Below, piece after piece: positions 28,901-40,200 of a stretch of 64,000 nt of DNA (position 1 is the stretch's first letter; each line of letters starts with the position of its first letter). This DNA is from Aphis gossypii (taxonomy: Eukaryota; Arthropoda; Insecta; Hemiptera; Aphididae). Below the pieces are notes generated by a model. The model saw only the letters and a program-made list of their open reading frames with translations, did no database searches and was not told where the DNA came from. The stretch spans positions 43,358,287 to 43,422,286 of the forward strand of contig NC_065532.1 in the NCBI RefSeq assembly GCF_020184175.1, in the 5' to 3' direction. Position numbers and translations under genes: made by a program.

Positions 28901-31900
28901 TGGTAATAGATCTTTTTTTTTATAATTATTTAATAAGTTCTAACGTTTATCAGTATTAAGTTTCTCGTATACAACTCAAGTTATAATTTTAGTTAACCAT
29001 ATACGATTGCACATTAATGATCATCATTCATTCAATTTAAATTGTTATTAGAATTTTTTATTTTTGCAATAATTTTCTACTGATGTTAAAGATAGCTATA
29101 TATAATATAAAGTACATAATAATATAAAATAAATTATGTAAAATTCACATACACACTCCTATGTTAAAAAACAACCGTGTAACTTTAGATAGGATGTAAT
29201 TTATACTAAACTATATTATTATTTGATCGTATTTTTTACCATTTTAAATTCGTATTTATTTTTATTATACATGCTGCCATCCCCTTAAAGATGTGTTTTT
29301 AATGTTTCAAATGATACATTATAAGTAAACTCATAATCGTTTTGTGGAATTGACGACTTTAACTCTGTACAATAATGTTATTTCCAGTTGAATACACAAC
29401 AAGCTAAAATCTCGAATGAAATCACTATCTTTATTCTCGATCTAACATTTAATATTTTTTCTAAGAAGACGTTTAAGTGCTCGGAAGTCAATAAGCTGTA
29501 ATGTATAATATTTTTAACTGAATTTTTCTTTATTTGAAAATTCATACTAACAATATTAAAAAAAGATTTAATTATAACAATTTAAAAATTAAAACAAATT
29601 TTAATTATATTTATATTTTTGGTAAACATAAAAGCTAATGCACATTAAATAATACCTATAATATACTATATACTATGTATTATACTATTGTTTTCTTAGA
29701 GTTAATCAAAAATATATTTAGTTATGACTTTTTTTATATAAGGTTATAATTATTAGATATATTAAAATATACACATTTTCTGATAAATTTTTGTATTGCT
29801 ACTAATAGCATTAAGTAACTACGGTTAAAATTATCTTTATGGCTAAAATATTAGAAAAACATAATGATATATTTAAGTAAACTTACTATCATATTTACTA
29901 AAATCCTTTTACGAGTATAGGAGAGATAATTTTTAGTTTTAACAGAGTAGTTCTGTTCAGATTAGAGGCGATTTGACAATTTTATTTGACCGGGGTAAGC
30001 ATAAAACATACCAAACCACTGCACACATTTGATATTTTACTTAATACAAAATCAGTTTGACTGAATTATTAGTACTTATACTTTAATATTATAATGTATT
30101 AATATTTATTATTTACTCATAATATGGAATAAAAAATATTAAAGCATCTTAGGATAAATATTAAGCTAGGTATAGCTACTTCAAATACTTTCAATATTAA
30201 TAATGATCATGTACCACCCTAAATTTACAAAATACATGTTAAATACATAATAAAAAACACAAAATACATCTTCAAGCCGCCTCTGATTCAGATTACATAA
30301 TATAATATGCATACTACAAACATAATAACAAGTTATTAAAGAAGGTGTATAAAAAATTTGAAATTTAAATAAATGCATCGGGGATTTTTCTATTTATTAT
30401 GTAGCTAAGCAGATACATGAAGGAATATTATACTTGAATTAAATTAAAGTGTCCATAGAAAACTGAAAATGCAACAACTATTTTGGCAAACATACCTTAT
30501 AATTAAGTTAAAAGTACAATAATATAAACATTAAAATCGTAAATGTATAATTAAATATAATAATAAAAGTTTAATATGATACTAATAAATGAGCATTTTG
30601 TTTGTAGATTTGTGCAGAGTGATTCAGGACAATATTCATATCAGTTCCAAATACCAATAGAAGATTGCCGTCCTCCTGTAAATGAGGGATGTTCATCTAC
30701 CGAAGATGGTGGAAGTTGTGACTTAGGTTCTATTGAAAATACAATAATCATCCAGACAGATAGTACAATTCAAGTAATCTATTAGATATTAAAATTTCAG
30801 TATTAAAAATCTAAAATTAATTAATTTGTAAAAGTTTATATATTGAATAAAATAAAATAAAATTTTTCTAATAATATAACATTTAAGTTACAATTTCTAT
30901 TTTTTTAGGAAGAATGGGATTTAGCACGAAAAGTCTCATGTCCATCAGAGACAAAGCCAGGTACAGGAAAACGAGTGCGATTCAAGCCTATTGTAGTCGA
31001 TATGTTAGAAGTTGTATCTGTTCCTTCTGGAAATGAAGGCACACTACAATGTTGGATGGATATACAAAGAGGTCAATATCCAAATGTAAGATAGAAATGT
31101 AAAAAAAAATGAATAAGATTTGTAATATAATAAAATGTTTATAGACATCACCAGTAGACAAAATCATAAAAATTGGTGAATCACTTTCATTGATTGTATA
31201 TGTAAAGAGCACTGATGAAGCTTACGATGTAAGAGTAAGAGAATGCTGGGCATATGATAATGATAATTATGAATCCGCAACTACTACAAGTATACAACTG
31301 ACAGATTCATCAGGATGTCCAAAGTAAATATAAATTATGCACTATAAAAAAAGGAAAATAGAAATAGAAAAAATGAACACGACAATAGAGAGTAATAACA
31401 GTTAAATAGAAATTTAAAAATGTGTAGCAAAAATTCGTTTGTATAAAATAATTTATAAAATTTTTAGGAGAAAGAAATTAATTTCACAATGGAAAAAAAC
31501 CCAAACTGTTGACCAAAATGGTATTACCACAATTGGATACACAAATGTCACTGCTTTCAAATTTCCAGATAAACAACAAGTGTACCTCACTTGTAATGTT
31601 GAAGTAAACACATATATTTCCGTTTACAATTAAATTAACAAAACAATAATTCTTGATTATATTACAGTTATGCTTAGGAAATTGTCCAGAAGAGAAATGT
31701 CAAACAGCTTTACCAAATTATCCATCAACTACCATTCGTCCAATAACTACTCCAGCACCGGTTTGCTACCCAGGATCAAATGATCCAAGGTGTCCAAAAC
31801 CTTCACCACCACCAACATACTATCCTTCACCATCAACACCAGCACCGCCAGTATGTTACCCAGGATCAAACGACCCAAGATGCCCAAAACCATCTCCACC

Positions 31901-34900
31901 TCCAACATCATATCCAACTCCATCAACAACAGCCAAACCTGTATGTTACCCTGGATCAAATGACCCACGATGTCCAAAACCTTCACCACCACCAACATAC
32001 TATCCTTCACCATCAACACCAGCACCGCCAGTATGTTACCCAGGATCAAACGACCCAAGATGCCCAAAACCATCTCCACCTCCAACATCATATCCAACTC
32101 CATCAACAACAGCCAAACCTGTATGTTACCCTGGATCAAATGACCCACGATGTCCAAAACCTTCACCCCCACCAACATACTATCCTTCACCATCAACACC
32201 AGCACCACCAGTGTGCTACCCAGGATCCAACGATCCAAGATGTCCAAAACCTTCACCACCACCAACATACTATCCTTCACCATCAACACCAGCACCACCG
32301 GTGTGCTACCCAGGATCAAATGACCCTAGATGCCCAAAACCATCTCCACCACCAACCTCATACCCAACTCCATCAACACCAGCACCGCCAGTATGCTACC
32401 CAGGATCCAACGATCCAAGATGTCCGAAACCGACGTTGCCACCAACTACTCCAGCACCGATTTGCTACCCAGGTTCAACTGATCCGAGGTGTCCAAAACC
32501 TTCTCCACCCCCCACATCTTACCCAACACCATCAACACCAGCTCCACCTGTATGTTATCCAGGATCAAACGATCCAAGGTGTCCAAAACCATCTCCACCT
32601 CCAACATACTACCCATCACCATCAACTCCAGCACCACCAGTTTGCTACCCAGGATCAAATGATCCACGGTGTCCAAAACCAACATTACCTCCATCAACTC
32701 CAGCTCCTCCTGTGTGTTACTTTGGATCTAATGACCCAAGATGTCCAAAACCAACGTTGCCACCAACTACACCTGCACCAGTCTGCTACCCAGGGTCTAA
32801 CGATCCAAGATGTCCAAAACCTTCACCGCCTCCTACATACTATCCTTCTCCGTCAACTCCAGCACCACCAGTTTGCTACCCAGGATCAAATGATCCATGG
32901 TGTCCAAAACCAACATTACCTCCATCAACACCAGCCCCACCAGTCTGTTACCCAGGATCCAACGATCCAAGATGTCCAAAACCAACGTTGCCACCAACTA
33001 CTCCAGCACCAGTTTGCTACCCAGGTTCAACTGATCCAAGATGTCCAAAACCATCTCCACCCCCCACATCATACCCAATTCCATCAACACCAGCTTCACC
33101 TGTATGTTATCCTGGATCCAACGACCCAAGATGCCCAAAACCAACACCACCTCCAACTACCCCAGCACCAGTTTGCTACCCAGGATCAAATGATCCAAGG
33201 TGTCCAAAACCATCTCCTCCTCCTACATATTACCCAATTCCCTCAACACCAGCTCCACCTGTATGTTATCCAGGATCAAATGATCCAAGGTGTCCAAAAC
33301 CATCTCCTCCTCCTACATATTACCCAATTCCCTCAACACCAGCTCCACCTGTATGTTATCCAGGATCCAACGATCCAAGATGTCCAAAACCAACGTTGCC
33401 ACCAACTACTCCAGCACCAGTTTGCTACCCAGGTTCAACTGATCCGAGATGTCCAAAACCTTCTCCACCCCCCACATCTTACCCAACTCCATCAACACCA
33501 TCTCCACCTGTATGTTATCCAGGATCAAATGATCCAAGGTGTCCAAAACCATCACCACCTCCAACATACTATCCTTCCCCGTCAACCCCAGCACCACCAG
33601 TTTGCTATCCAGGATCAAATGACCCTAGATGTCCAAAACCATCTCCACCACCAACATCGTATCCAATTCCATCAACACCGGCTCCACCTGTATGTTATCC
33701 TGGATCAAATGACCCAAGGTGTCCGAAACCAACACCCCCTCCAACTACCCCAGCACCAGTTTGTTACCCAGGATCCAACGACCCAAGATGTCCAAAACCA
33801 TCACCACCTCCCACATCTTACCCAATTCCATCAACACCAGCTCCACCTGTCTGTTACCCTGGATCAAATGACCCACGGTGTCCAAAACCTTCACCACCAC
33901 CAACATACTATCCTTCCCCGTCAACCCCAGCACCTCCAGTCTGCTACCCAGGGTCTAACGACCCAAGATGTCCGAAACCGACACCACCTACAACTGCTCT
34001 TGCACCACTTTGCTACCCAGGGTCAAATGATCCTAGGTGTTCAAAACCAACTACACCCCCAAATACTTATTTACCGCCATCAACCCCAGCACCACCAGTG
34101 TGCTATCCAGGATCAAATGACCCTAGATGTCCAAAACCATCCCCACCTCCCACATCTTACCCAATTCCATCAACACCAGCTCCACCTGTATGTTATCCAG
34201 GATCAAATGATCCAAGGTGTCCAAAACCAACACCCCCTCCAACTACCCCAGCACCAGTTTGTTATCCAGGATCAAATGACCCACGGTGTCCGAAACCTTC
34301 ACCACCTCCAACATATTATCCTTCACCATCAACCCCTGCTCCACCAGTTTGTTACCCAGGATCTAACGATCCAAGATGCCCAAAACCATCTCCACCTCCC
34401 ACATCTTACCCAATTCCATCAACACCAGCTCCACCTGTATGTTATCCAGGATCAAATGATCCAAGGTGTCCAAAACCAACACCCCCTCCAACTACCCCAG
34501 CACCAGTTTGTTATCCAGGATCAAATGACCCACGGTGTCCGAAACCTTCACCACCTCCAACATATTATCCTTCACCATCAACCCCTGCTCCACCAGTTTG
34601 TTACCCAGGATCTAACGATCCAAGATGCCCAAAACCATCTCCACCCCCCACATCTTACCCAATTCCGTCAACACCTGCTCCACCTGTATGTTATCCAGGA
34701 TCAAATGATCCAAGGTGTCCAAAACCATCACCACCTCCAACATACTATCCTTCCCCGTCAACCCCAGCACCTCCAGTTTGCTATCCAGGATCAAATGACC
34801 TTAGATGTCCAAAACCATCTCCACCCCCCACATCTTACCCAATTCCGTCAACACCTGCTCAACCTGTATGTTATCCAGGATCAAATGATCCAAGGTGTCC

Positions 34901-37057
34901 AAAACCAACACCCCCTCCAACTACCCCAGCACCAGTTTGTTATCCAGGATCAAATGACCCACGGTGTCCGAAACCTTCACCACCTCCAACATATTATCCT
35001 TCACCATCAACCCCTGCTCCACCAGTTTGTTACCCAGGATCTAACGATCCAAGATGCCCAAAACCAACACCACCTCCAACTACCCCAGCACCAGTTTGCT
35101 ACCCAGGATCAAATGATCCTAGGTGTCCAAAACCATCTCCGCCCCCCACATCTTACCCAATTCCGTCAACACCAGCTCCACCTGTATGTTATCCTGGATC
35201 CAACGACCCAAGATGTCCAAAACCAACACCACCTCCAACTACCCCAGCACCAGTTTGCTACCCAGGATCAAATGACCCAAGGTGTCCAAAACCATCTCCA
35301 CCTCCCACATCTTACCCAATTCCGTCAACACCAGCTCCACCTGTCTGCTACCCTGGATCAAATGATCCTAGATGTCCAAAACCAACATTGCCACCAACTA
35401 CTCCAGCACCTGTCTGCTACCCAGGATCAAATGACCCTAGGTGTCCAAAACCATCTCCACCTCCCACGTCTTACCCAATTCCATCAACACCCGCTCCACC
35501 TGTCTGCTACCCTGGATCAAATGATCCTAGATGTCCAAAACCAACATTGCCACCAACTACTCCAGCACCTGTCTGCTACCCAGGATCAAATGACCCTAGG
35601 TGTCCGAAACCAACACCGCCTCCAACTACCCCAGCACCAGTTTGCTACCCAGGATCAAATGATCCTAGGTGTCCAAAACCATCTCCACCCCCCACATCTT
35701 ATCCAATTCCGTCAACACCAGCTCCACCTGTATGTTATCCAGGATCAAATGACCCAAGGTGTCCAAAACCATCTCCTCCTCCTACATATTACCCAATTCC
35801 GTCAACACCAGCTCCACCTGTCTGCTACCCTGGATCAAATGATCCTAGATGTCCAAAACCAACACCACCTCCAACTACCCCAGCACCAGTTTGCTACCCA
35901 GGATCAAATGATCCTAGGTGTCCTAAACCATCTCCACCCCCCACATCTTACCCAATTCCATCAACACCCGCTCCACCTGTCTGCTACCCTGGATCAAATG
36001 ATCCTAGATGTCCAAAACCAACATTGCCACCAACTACTCCAGCACCTGTCTGCTACCCAGGATCAAATGACCCTAGGTGTCCAAAACCATCTCCACCTCC
36101 CACGTCTTACCCAATTCCATCAACACCCGCTCCATCTGTCTGCTACCCTGGATCAAATGATCCTAGATGTCCAAAACCAACATTGCCACCAACTACTCCA
36201 GCACCTGTCTGCTACCCAGGATCAAATGACCCTAGGTGTCCAAAACCATCTCCACCTCCCACGTCTTACCCAATTCCGTCAACACCGGCTCCACCTGTAT
36301 GCTATCTTGGATCAAATGATCCTAGGTGTCCAAAACCATCTCCACCTCCAACTTCTTATCCGTCACCAACACCAACTGTTCCTGAACCAATTTGTTACCC
36401 AGGATCAAAAGATCCAAGGTGCCCACAAATTGCTCCTGTTCAAACGCCTTTTGTTTGTGTGTGTAATAGTTCAACTCCTAAACCTATTCCACCTCCATTA
36501 TGTTATCCTGGTTCTACAGACCCTCGTTGTCCTACTCAAGAATCATTGGTATGTTATCCTGGATCACCAGATCCAAGATGTCCGCAATTCCCTTCATCAA
36601 CACAATATCCACCTACGTATTTACCACCTTTGGAACCAGCATATGCACAAGGAAATAATCAATTTATACAAGAAGTTACTACCCAGTACCCATCATATAT
36701 ATCTACAGATGATAGTTTTGGTGGGCAGCAGCAACTAGATGTTTTTAATAAAGGTAAAACAATTATAAATTTTTCCTTGATTAAGTACTTTATGATTAAT
36801 TATTTATATTTCCCTAAATCTTAAAAATATTTTTTTTCATTGTTTTGTGAATCTGTTTTTCATAGTTTATAATTTGTTTGTTAACAGCTTTAAATGGATT
36901 TAATATTCAAAGGAGAGATGTAGAGTCTGGTATTCGACAGTTGAAATCGCAGTTGAAAAATGAAATTGGTAACGAAAATTTAGATGCATTAGATAGCTTA
37001 GGAGATGATTTATTACTTGAACTACAAAATCAGTCGGAATCTCAGAAAAAGCGTTAA
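13489..37057 (+). CDS. Giant secreted ZP-domain protein with 59 proline/cysteine-rich tandem modules (8 coding exons, 2076 aa)
   Basis: Coding exons are 13489-13536, 28165-28433, 30608-30773, 30909-31085, 31145-31323, 31468-31603, 31668-36753 and 36888-37057. They sum to 6,231 nt (2,076 codons plus stop) with every splice phase compatible. Layout: signal peptide (residues 1 to about 19), ZP-N and ZP-C (about 60-336, 13 cysteines), tandem array (357 to about 1965), tail to 2076. ZP hallmarks are the first cysteine after G-I-R-V-D (C71), the P-F-N-G-V-I-Y-S-K-G stretch (89-98) and the C-X3-C ending (C327/C331) followed by C336. ZP domains polymerise extracellular filaments; insect relatives such as Drosophila dusky, miniature, papillote, piopio and nompA organise apical matrix and cuticle. 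No C-terminal transmembrane segment is visible, unlike many ZP proteins, so the product is probably secreted. I do not recognise the specific orthologue. Gene structure is seen in sequence; the matrix role is inferred. Confidence 0.93.
18870..19243 (+). promoter_or_regulatory. Possible alternative promoter/first exon inside intron 2
   Basis: TATAATAAAAGG at 18873 precedes an initiator-like TTTCACAGC whose A (18900) lies 27 bp downstream. An ATG at 18935 opens a 102-codon ORF to 19243. A good donor (AGG followed by GTACGT) at 19040 would leave phase 0, compatible with exon 2 of the ZP gene. No homology is recognised. Functional use is speculative. Confidence 0.2.
23814..23837. repeat. (TA)n microsatellite
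   Basis: Twelve TA units in intron 2. Confidence 0.95.
25300..26320. promoter_or_regulatory. CpG-rich block in intron 2
   Basis: About 1 kb with many CpG dinucleotides and clearly higher GC than the rest of the intron. It includes CCGCCG runs and a CA microsatellite at 25919-25960. Open stretches occur in several frames with no recognisable protein. Candidate enhancer or internal promoter, by composition only. Confidence 0.3.
25919..25960. repeat. (CA)n microsatellite
   Basis: A 42-bp CA dinucleotide run with one G interruption at 25944. Confidence 0.95.
28165..28433 (+). CDS. Coding exon 2: start of ZP-N
   Basis: This encodes residues 17-105 and two bases of codon 106. A linker (about 20-59) leads into ZP-N, which has C71 (after G-I-R-V-D) and C105, with the conserved P-F-N-G-V-I-Y-S-K-G between them. 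The third codon positions are GC-rich, unlike the surrounding intron and unlike the later exons. The donor is CAG followed by GTGAGT at 28434. Confidence 0.92.
28434..30607 (+). other. Intron 3 (2.2 kb)
   Basis: The intron splits codon 106 after its second base and runs from GTGAGT to TTTGTAG. It is AT-rich and holds an AAAT microsatellite at 28696-28720. I see no other feature in it. Confidence 0.85.
28696..28720. repeat. (AAAT)n microsatellite
   Basis: About six AAAT units in intron 3. Confidence 0.9.
30608..30773 (+). CDS. Coding exon 3: ZP-N continued
   Basis: This encodes residues 106-161. It begins F-V-Q-S-D-S-G after completing the split Arg codon. Cysteines are at 126, 134 and 143. 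The donor GTAATC at 30774 leaves phase 0. A continuous in-frame reading, correct split codon and typical ZP-N spacing support it. Confidence 0.9.
30909..31085 (+). CDS. Coding exon 4: ZP-N to ZP-C transition
   Basis: This encodes residues 162-220, starting E-E-W-D-L-A-R-K-V-S-C. C172 closes the ZP-N region. V-R-F-K-P-I-V-V-D-M-L-E-V-V leads into ZP-C, with C209 in the L-Q-C-W-M-D-I context usual for the first ZP-C cysteine. It is flanked by TTTTTTAG at 30908 and GTAAGA at 31086. An N-T-S glycosylation sequon spans the next junction (N220). Confidence 0.92.
31145..31323 (+). CDS. Coding exon 5: ZP-C
   Basis: This encodes residues 221-279 and two bases of codon 280. It contains G-E-S-L-S-L-I-V-Y-V-K, V-R-V-R-E-C-W (C254) and D-S-S-G-C-P (C278), the standard ZP-C order in insect ZP proteins. 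The acceptor is TTTATAG at 31144. The donor is GTAAAT at 31324. Confidence 0.92.
31468..31603 (+). CDS. Coding exon 6: end of ZP-C
   Basis: This completes codon 280 and encodes up to residue 325. It reads K-R-K-K-L-I-S-Q-W, then T-A-F-K-F-P-D-K-Q-Q-V-Y-L-T-C (C322), matching the usual A-F-K-F-P strand of ZP-C. The basic K-R-K-K at 280-283 directly after G-C-P is unusual and could be a proprotein-convertase site. An N-V-T sequon is present. The donor GTAAAC is at 31604, phase 0. Confidence 0.92.
31668..36753 (+). CDS. Coding exon 7: ZP terminus and 59-copy proline/cysteine module array
   Basis: This 5,086 bp exon encodes residues 326-2020. It opens with L-C-L-G-N-C-P-E-E-K-C, the end of ZP-C, then a short T/P-rich linker. 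The array of C-Y-P-G-S-N-D-P-R-C-P-K-P modules starts at V357. I count 59 modules. Of the first 55, 35 are 30 residues long (with T-Y-Y-P or T-S-Y-P in the linker) and 20 are 23-24 residues. The last four diverge. The sum of module lengths exactly reproduces the position of the last module (C1954). Both cysteines are kept in every copy. The exon ends with a Q/Y/P-rich segment and donor AAG followed by GTAAAAC. Reading through the donor would meet a stop after 23 further codons. Confidence 0.95.
31755..36590 (+). repeat. Coding minisatellite: 90-bp and 69/72-bp tandem units
   Basis: Every unit length is a multiple of three, so the frame is kept throughout. Units differ mainly at synonymous sites. 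31801-31980 and 31981-32160 are identical over 180 bp. 34201-34449 and 34450-34698 differ at only three positions by my reading. The first seven units are all long. From about unit 38 long and short units mostly alternate. This implies expansion in two-unit and larger blocks. Confidence 0.95.
36754..36887 (+). other. Intron 8 (134 bp)
   Basis: A short phase-1 intron from GTAAAAC to TTAACAG. It is AT-rich and holds a stop codon in frame with exon 7, which confirms that splicing is needed. Confidence 0.85.
36888..37057 (+). CDS. Coding exon 8: charged C-terminal tail and stop
   Basis: This completes Ala2021 and encodes residues to 2076, ending K-K-R then TAA. The tail is hydrophilic with heptad-like leucine spacing (G-I-R-Q-L-K-S-Q-L-K, then D-S-L-G-D-D-L-L-L-E-L). 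A dibasic R-R occurs at 2029-2030. There is no transmembrane helix. The codon phase matches exon 7 exactly. Confidence 0.88.
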
Positions 37058-37290
37058 ACCTAAATGTTCATTTTAAATTTTACCTTTATATTTAGACATT
37101 TTGATATTTAAATTTACAAATTTATTTGTATATTATATATAAATTGCTCAAGTGTATTAAGTATACAAAATTGTTACCGACCGTCGTTACCATTTACCAC
37201 TTTATAATAATGATTAATGTATATTATTAATTTCATACATTTTGTATACATGCCATTATGTTTTTTTTTATTAAATGTATTTTTATATTT
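37058..37290 (+). terminator. 3' UTR with candidate ATTAAA polyadenylation signal
   Basis: AT-rich sequence follows the stop codon. ATTAAA at 37270-37275, followed by TG/T-rich sequence, is the most plausible polyadenylation signal. The exact cleavage site cannot be fixed from sequence alone. Confidence 0.4.
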
Positions 37291-40200
37291 ACTACTGAAA
37301 ATGTATTTATTTTTGTTTTATCCATTAATGAAATATTTTAGTTATTTTCATTAATTTAATTTTAATATAAAGTCATAAATTATTATTAATGGTAATTAAT
37401 AATATTAGATTATTTTTTATTATTAATTGTTTTGATTCATTACATTTCCTTTGAACTCAAATGCTATTTTTCTTTTTTTGTTATATCATATTATCATTTT
37501 TATTCTATGTTTTTTTTATATTTTGTATTTACCTATTTTTCAAAAATAACCGCGATTCGCAATATTTAGGTTCTTCTTTTTGTATGATAAGTGATAACTA
37601 TCTTACAGTTATCATGTTTAAAATTAAATTTGCATAAATTATTTGGTAATAATCATAGTATGTATATTGTATACCGATCATAGTATTAGTGGTATTGTAA
37701 AGTATACCTTTATACTGTTGACCAGCGTAAACTGCCTTACTGGTGACAACGATGAAGACGTTACCGTGGTAACCACAATCTGAACGATTGGACCACGAGA
37801 GCGGCGACGGCGCTGGCGGCGGCGTCTACTATACGGTACAAGTCCCCAGTACCGAACGAATTCACCGGCTTGAAACAACCGTTCGCTGAAGTTATAGTTT
37901 ATCCCGTCACACAAAGTGCGATCACCAATAGAACGTAATTTTCGAAAGTAGCTTTATTCGTGTTAAAAGTACGTTGCGTCTAAATCAAAATGTGCATACT
38001 TTTAGCTAATTTACGTTTTAAATTTGTCAAAATATGTTGAAATAAGAGAAAAAAGAAAGACATTATGTATGAATTCGACAACGTGAGTTAGTTTTTAATT
38101 ACTTACTTAAATAATAACAATTAGGAAACTTTTGATTTATACGACTTATCTTTCATATATTTTTTTTATTATCAATACTTAATATATTTTAATGATTATT
38201 TTGATTATAATGATAAAATATTTTCACTTTTTCAATAAAAAAAATAAACATAGTAATAATATACGTTAAAATATATAATTATTATCATATCGTGATTTTT
38301 TTTTAAGGAATTATTATTTTTTGGCGTTATACTATTGAGCGGACTTTTTAATAATATTTAGGAAAATTTATAGTAGGTACGTACCTATTTAAAATGCTTC
38401 TACATCGCTAAAACATCAATTTTATTTTTTTTCTCGTTATAGTATTGTCGTAAAATCTAGGTGTTGTACTCGCGTATTAGTATTTGATATGCTTGTAAAA
38501 AAATTAAAATCATCGGAGTTAAAAAATAATTTAACACATCAAGTTTTCCAAAGTATATGTGGTAGATAAAATACTATATTTTATAGAAGTAAAGTTAGTT
38601 GAAGTTTTGCCTTTTTAAAATCATGTGCTGCTAAGTCAGTCTCAGTATTTATGGTGGTGATAAATAATTATTATTTTATTTATTAAAAGATGTGAAACGT
38701 ACGGTCGTGTAAATATTCAAGCACGATTAAGTCAAAATTGAAGTTAATTATGTATTGTTTAGGTATATAATAGTTGTAATAAAATTTGATACAAAACACA
38801 TTTTAAAAATGGTTTCAACTAATAAATTTGTATCAAATTATGTTTATCAATAAAGCACACAAATTTTCAAGCTATTATTATATTACTTAAGACAGTGCAT
38901 ATATATGTGGTTATTTTTTGATTTATAACTACGAGTGCTGTAGATAAACGTGAATCTCGAAACATAACGAACACACTATGTTGGTAAATTAATTTTGGAT
39001 AAATCGTAAAATCTGTGATTTAAAAATGTGGTTGTGCGGCATTCGAAAGTCTGTAGTTTAGCGTTTAGTAACTTCAACACGTTTCAGCCCTGCCGTTTAG
39101 TTTAGCTATTCGCAAGATAAGTCGCGCCTAGCTGTAGTACTAGCTAAAAGAACATTGCTGTCAGATAAATCAATTCAAGAAAAATATAATTGTAATTTTA
39201 CAAAAGGATTGAGTATAGACACGCGTTTTAGATTTAACAAAATAATCCACGCACGTGCATAACCTAACAATCCGTGGTGGAATCGTACGTGCTCTAAATC
39301 GTACTCGGACCAGGGAAATATTCAGACAGGGACACCTGTGGGGTTGTTAACGAAATAAATGTGAAATTGAATGTAAAAAAGGAATATGACAATAAGATAA
39401 AAATGCATAAGATTACAACCACGTAAATACGGCTGTCACTACCCAGCCGACTGGTAGTAAATCTGTGATCAAAGAACCTAATCAAATTGTTTTAAATATT
39501 TTTTACAGTTCGTGTATTTTTTGTTGTCTGGTAAGATCGAAATATTGTTTCTCAGTGATACCGTTTTAATATTACTGTGAAAGCCTGCAAAAAAAAAAGT
39601 AAATAATAATATATTTAATTATCCACAAATCCGATCGCTTTATTCGAACAATTATTTTATTCGTTAGGTTATACATCACCATTTACCTTTAAATAACAAC
39701 GCATAATATTGTGTATCCATTACGAAAAATTACTATTGTTATTTATACTTTAGTGAAAAAAAAAGATTCTAATAAGAAAAAAAAATGTAAAATTTAATTT
39801 ATATAAGACGCTATACTTCATACTAACTGCAAATGGTTATTCACGCATAAACACATTTTTATTACTCAATCCAATGTTATAAGTGATTGGTTTAGGTCGA
39901 CTAGGATTGGTCTATTTTAAATGTAAAAAAGAAATTCACATTGCATTTTTTTACGCCATACAAATACATAGATATTTTATGTTATCTTGAAGTTAAACAC
40001 ATATATCAATTATATTATAACTAATTAGGCAAACGTTATTGCTTCTAAAAAAAAGCTGTAATAGAAATAAAAGTTATTTTTAAGAATATATATTACATAA
40101 TATTATGTACTATGTAATCTATTTATTTTCATTCATTATTTTACTTTTTCTACATTTTATCAATGTATATATTATTATATAATATACACAGACAGATTAT

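Noticed and set aside
31747..34794. Several minus-strand ORFs of 60-190 codons under the repeat exon
   Set aside because: They are complementary shadows of the same tandem repeat and have no start or splice support.
31755..36590. Regularly spaced repeats resembling an array with spacers, as in CRISPR
   Set aside because: The units are contiguous coding repeats with constant frame in a spliced animal gene, and there are no unique spacers.
31780..36738. Second open frame of about 1,650 codons (His/Gln-rich) through the repeat exon
   Set aside because: The units are multiples of three with little base variation, so stop codons are absent in a shifted frame by composition. Splice phases, the ZP continuation and cysteine conservation all support the C-Y-P-G-S frame.
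37678..37914. 78-codon minus-strand ORF with an arginine run
   Set aside because: The Arg run comes from a CGC/GGC-rich segment. There is no recognised domain and no splice context. Kept only as a composition note.
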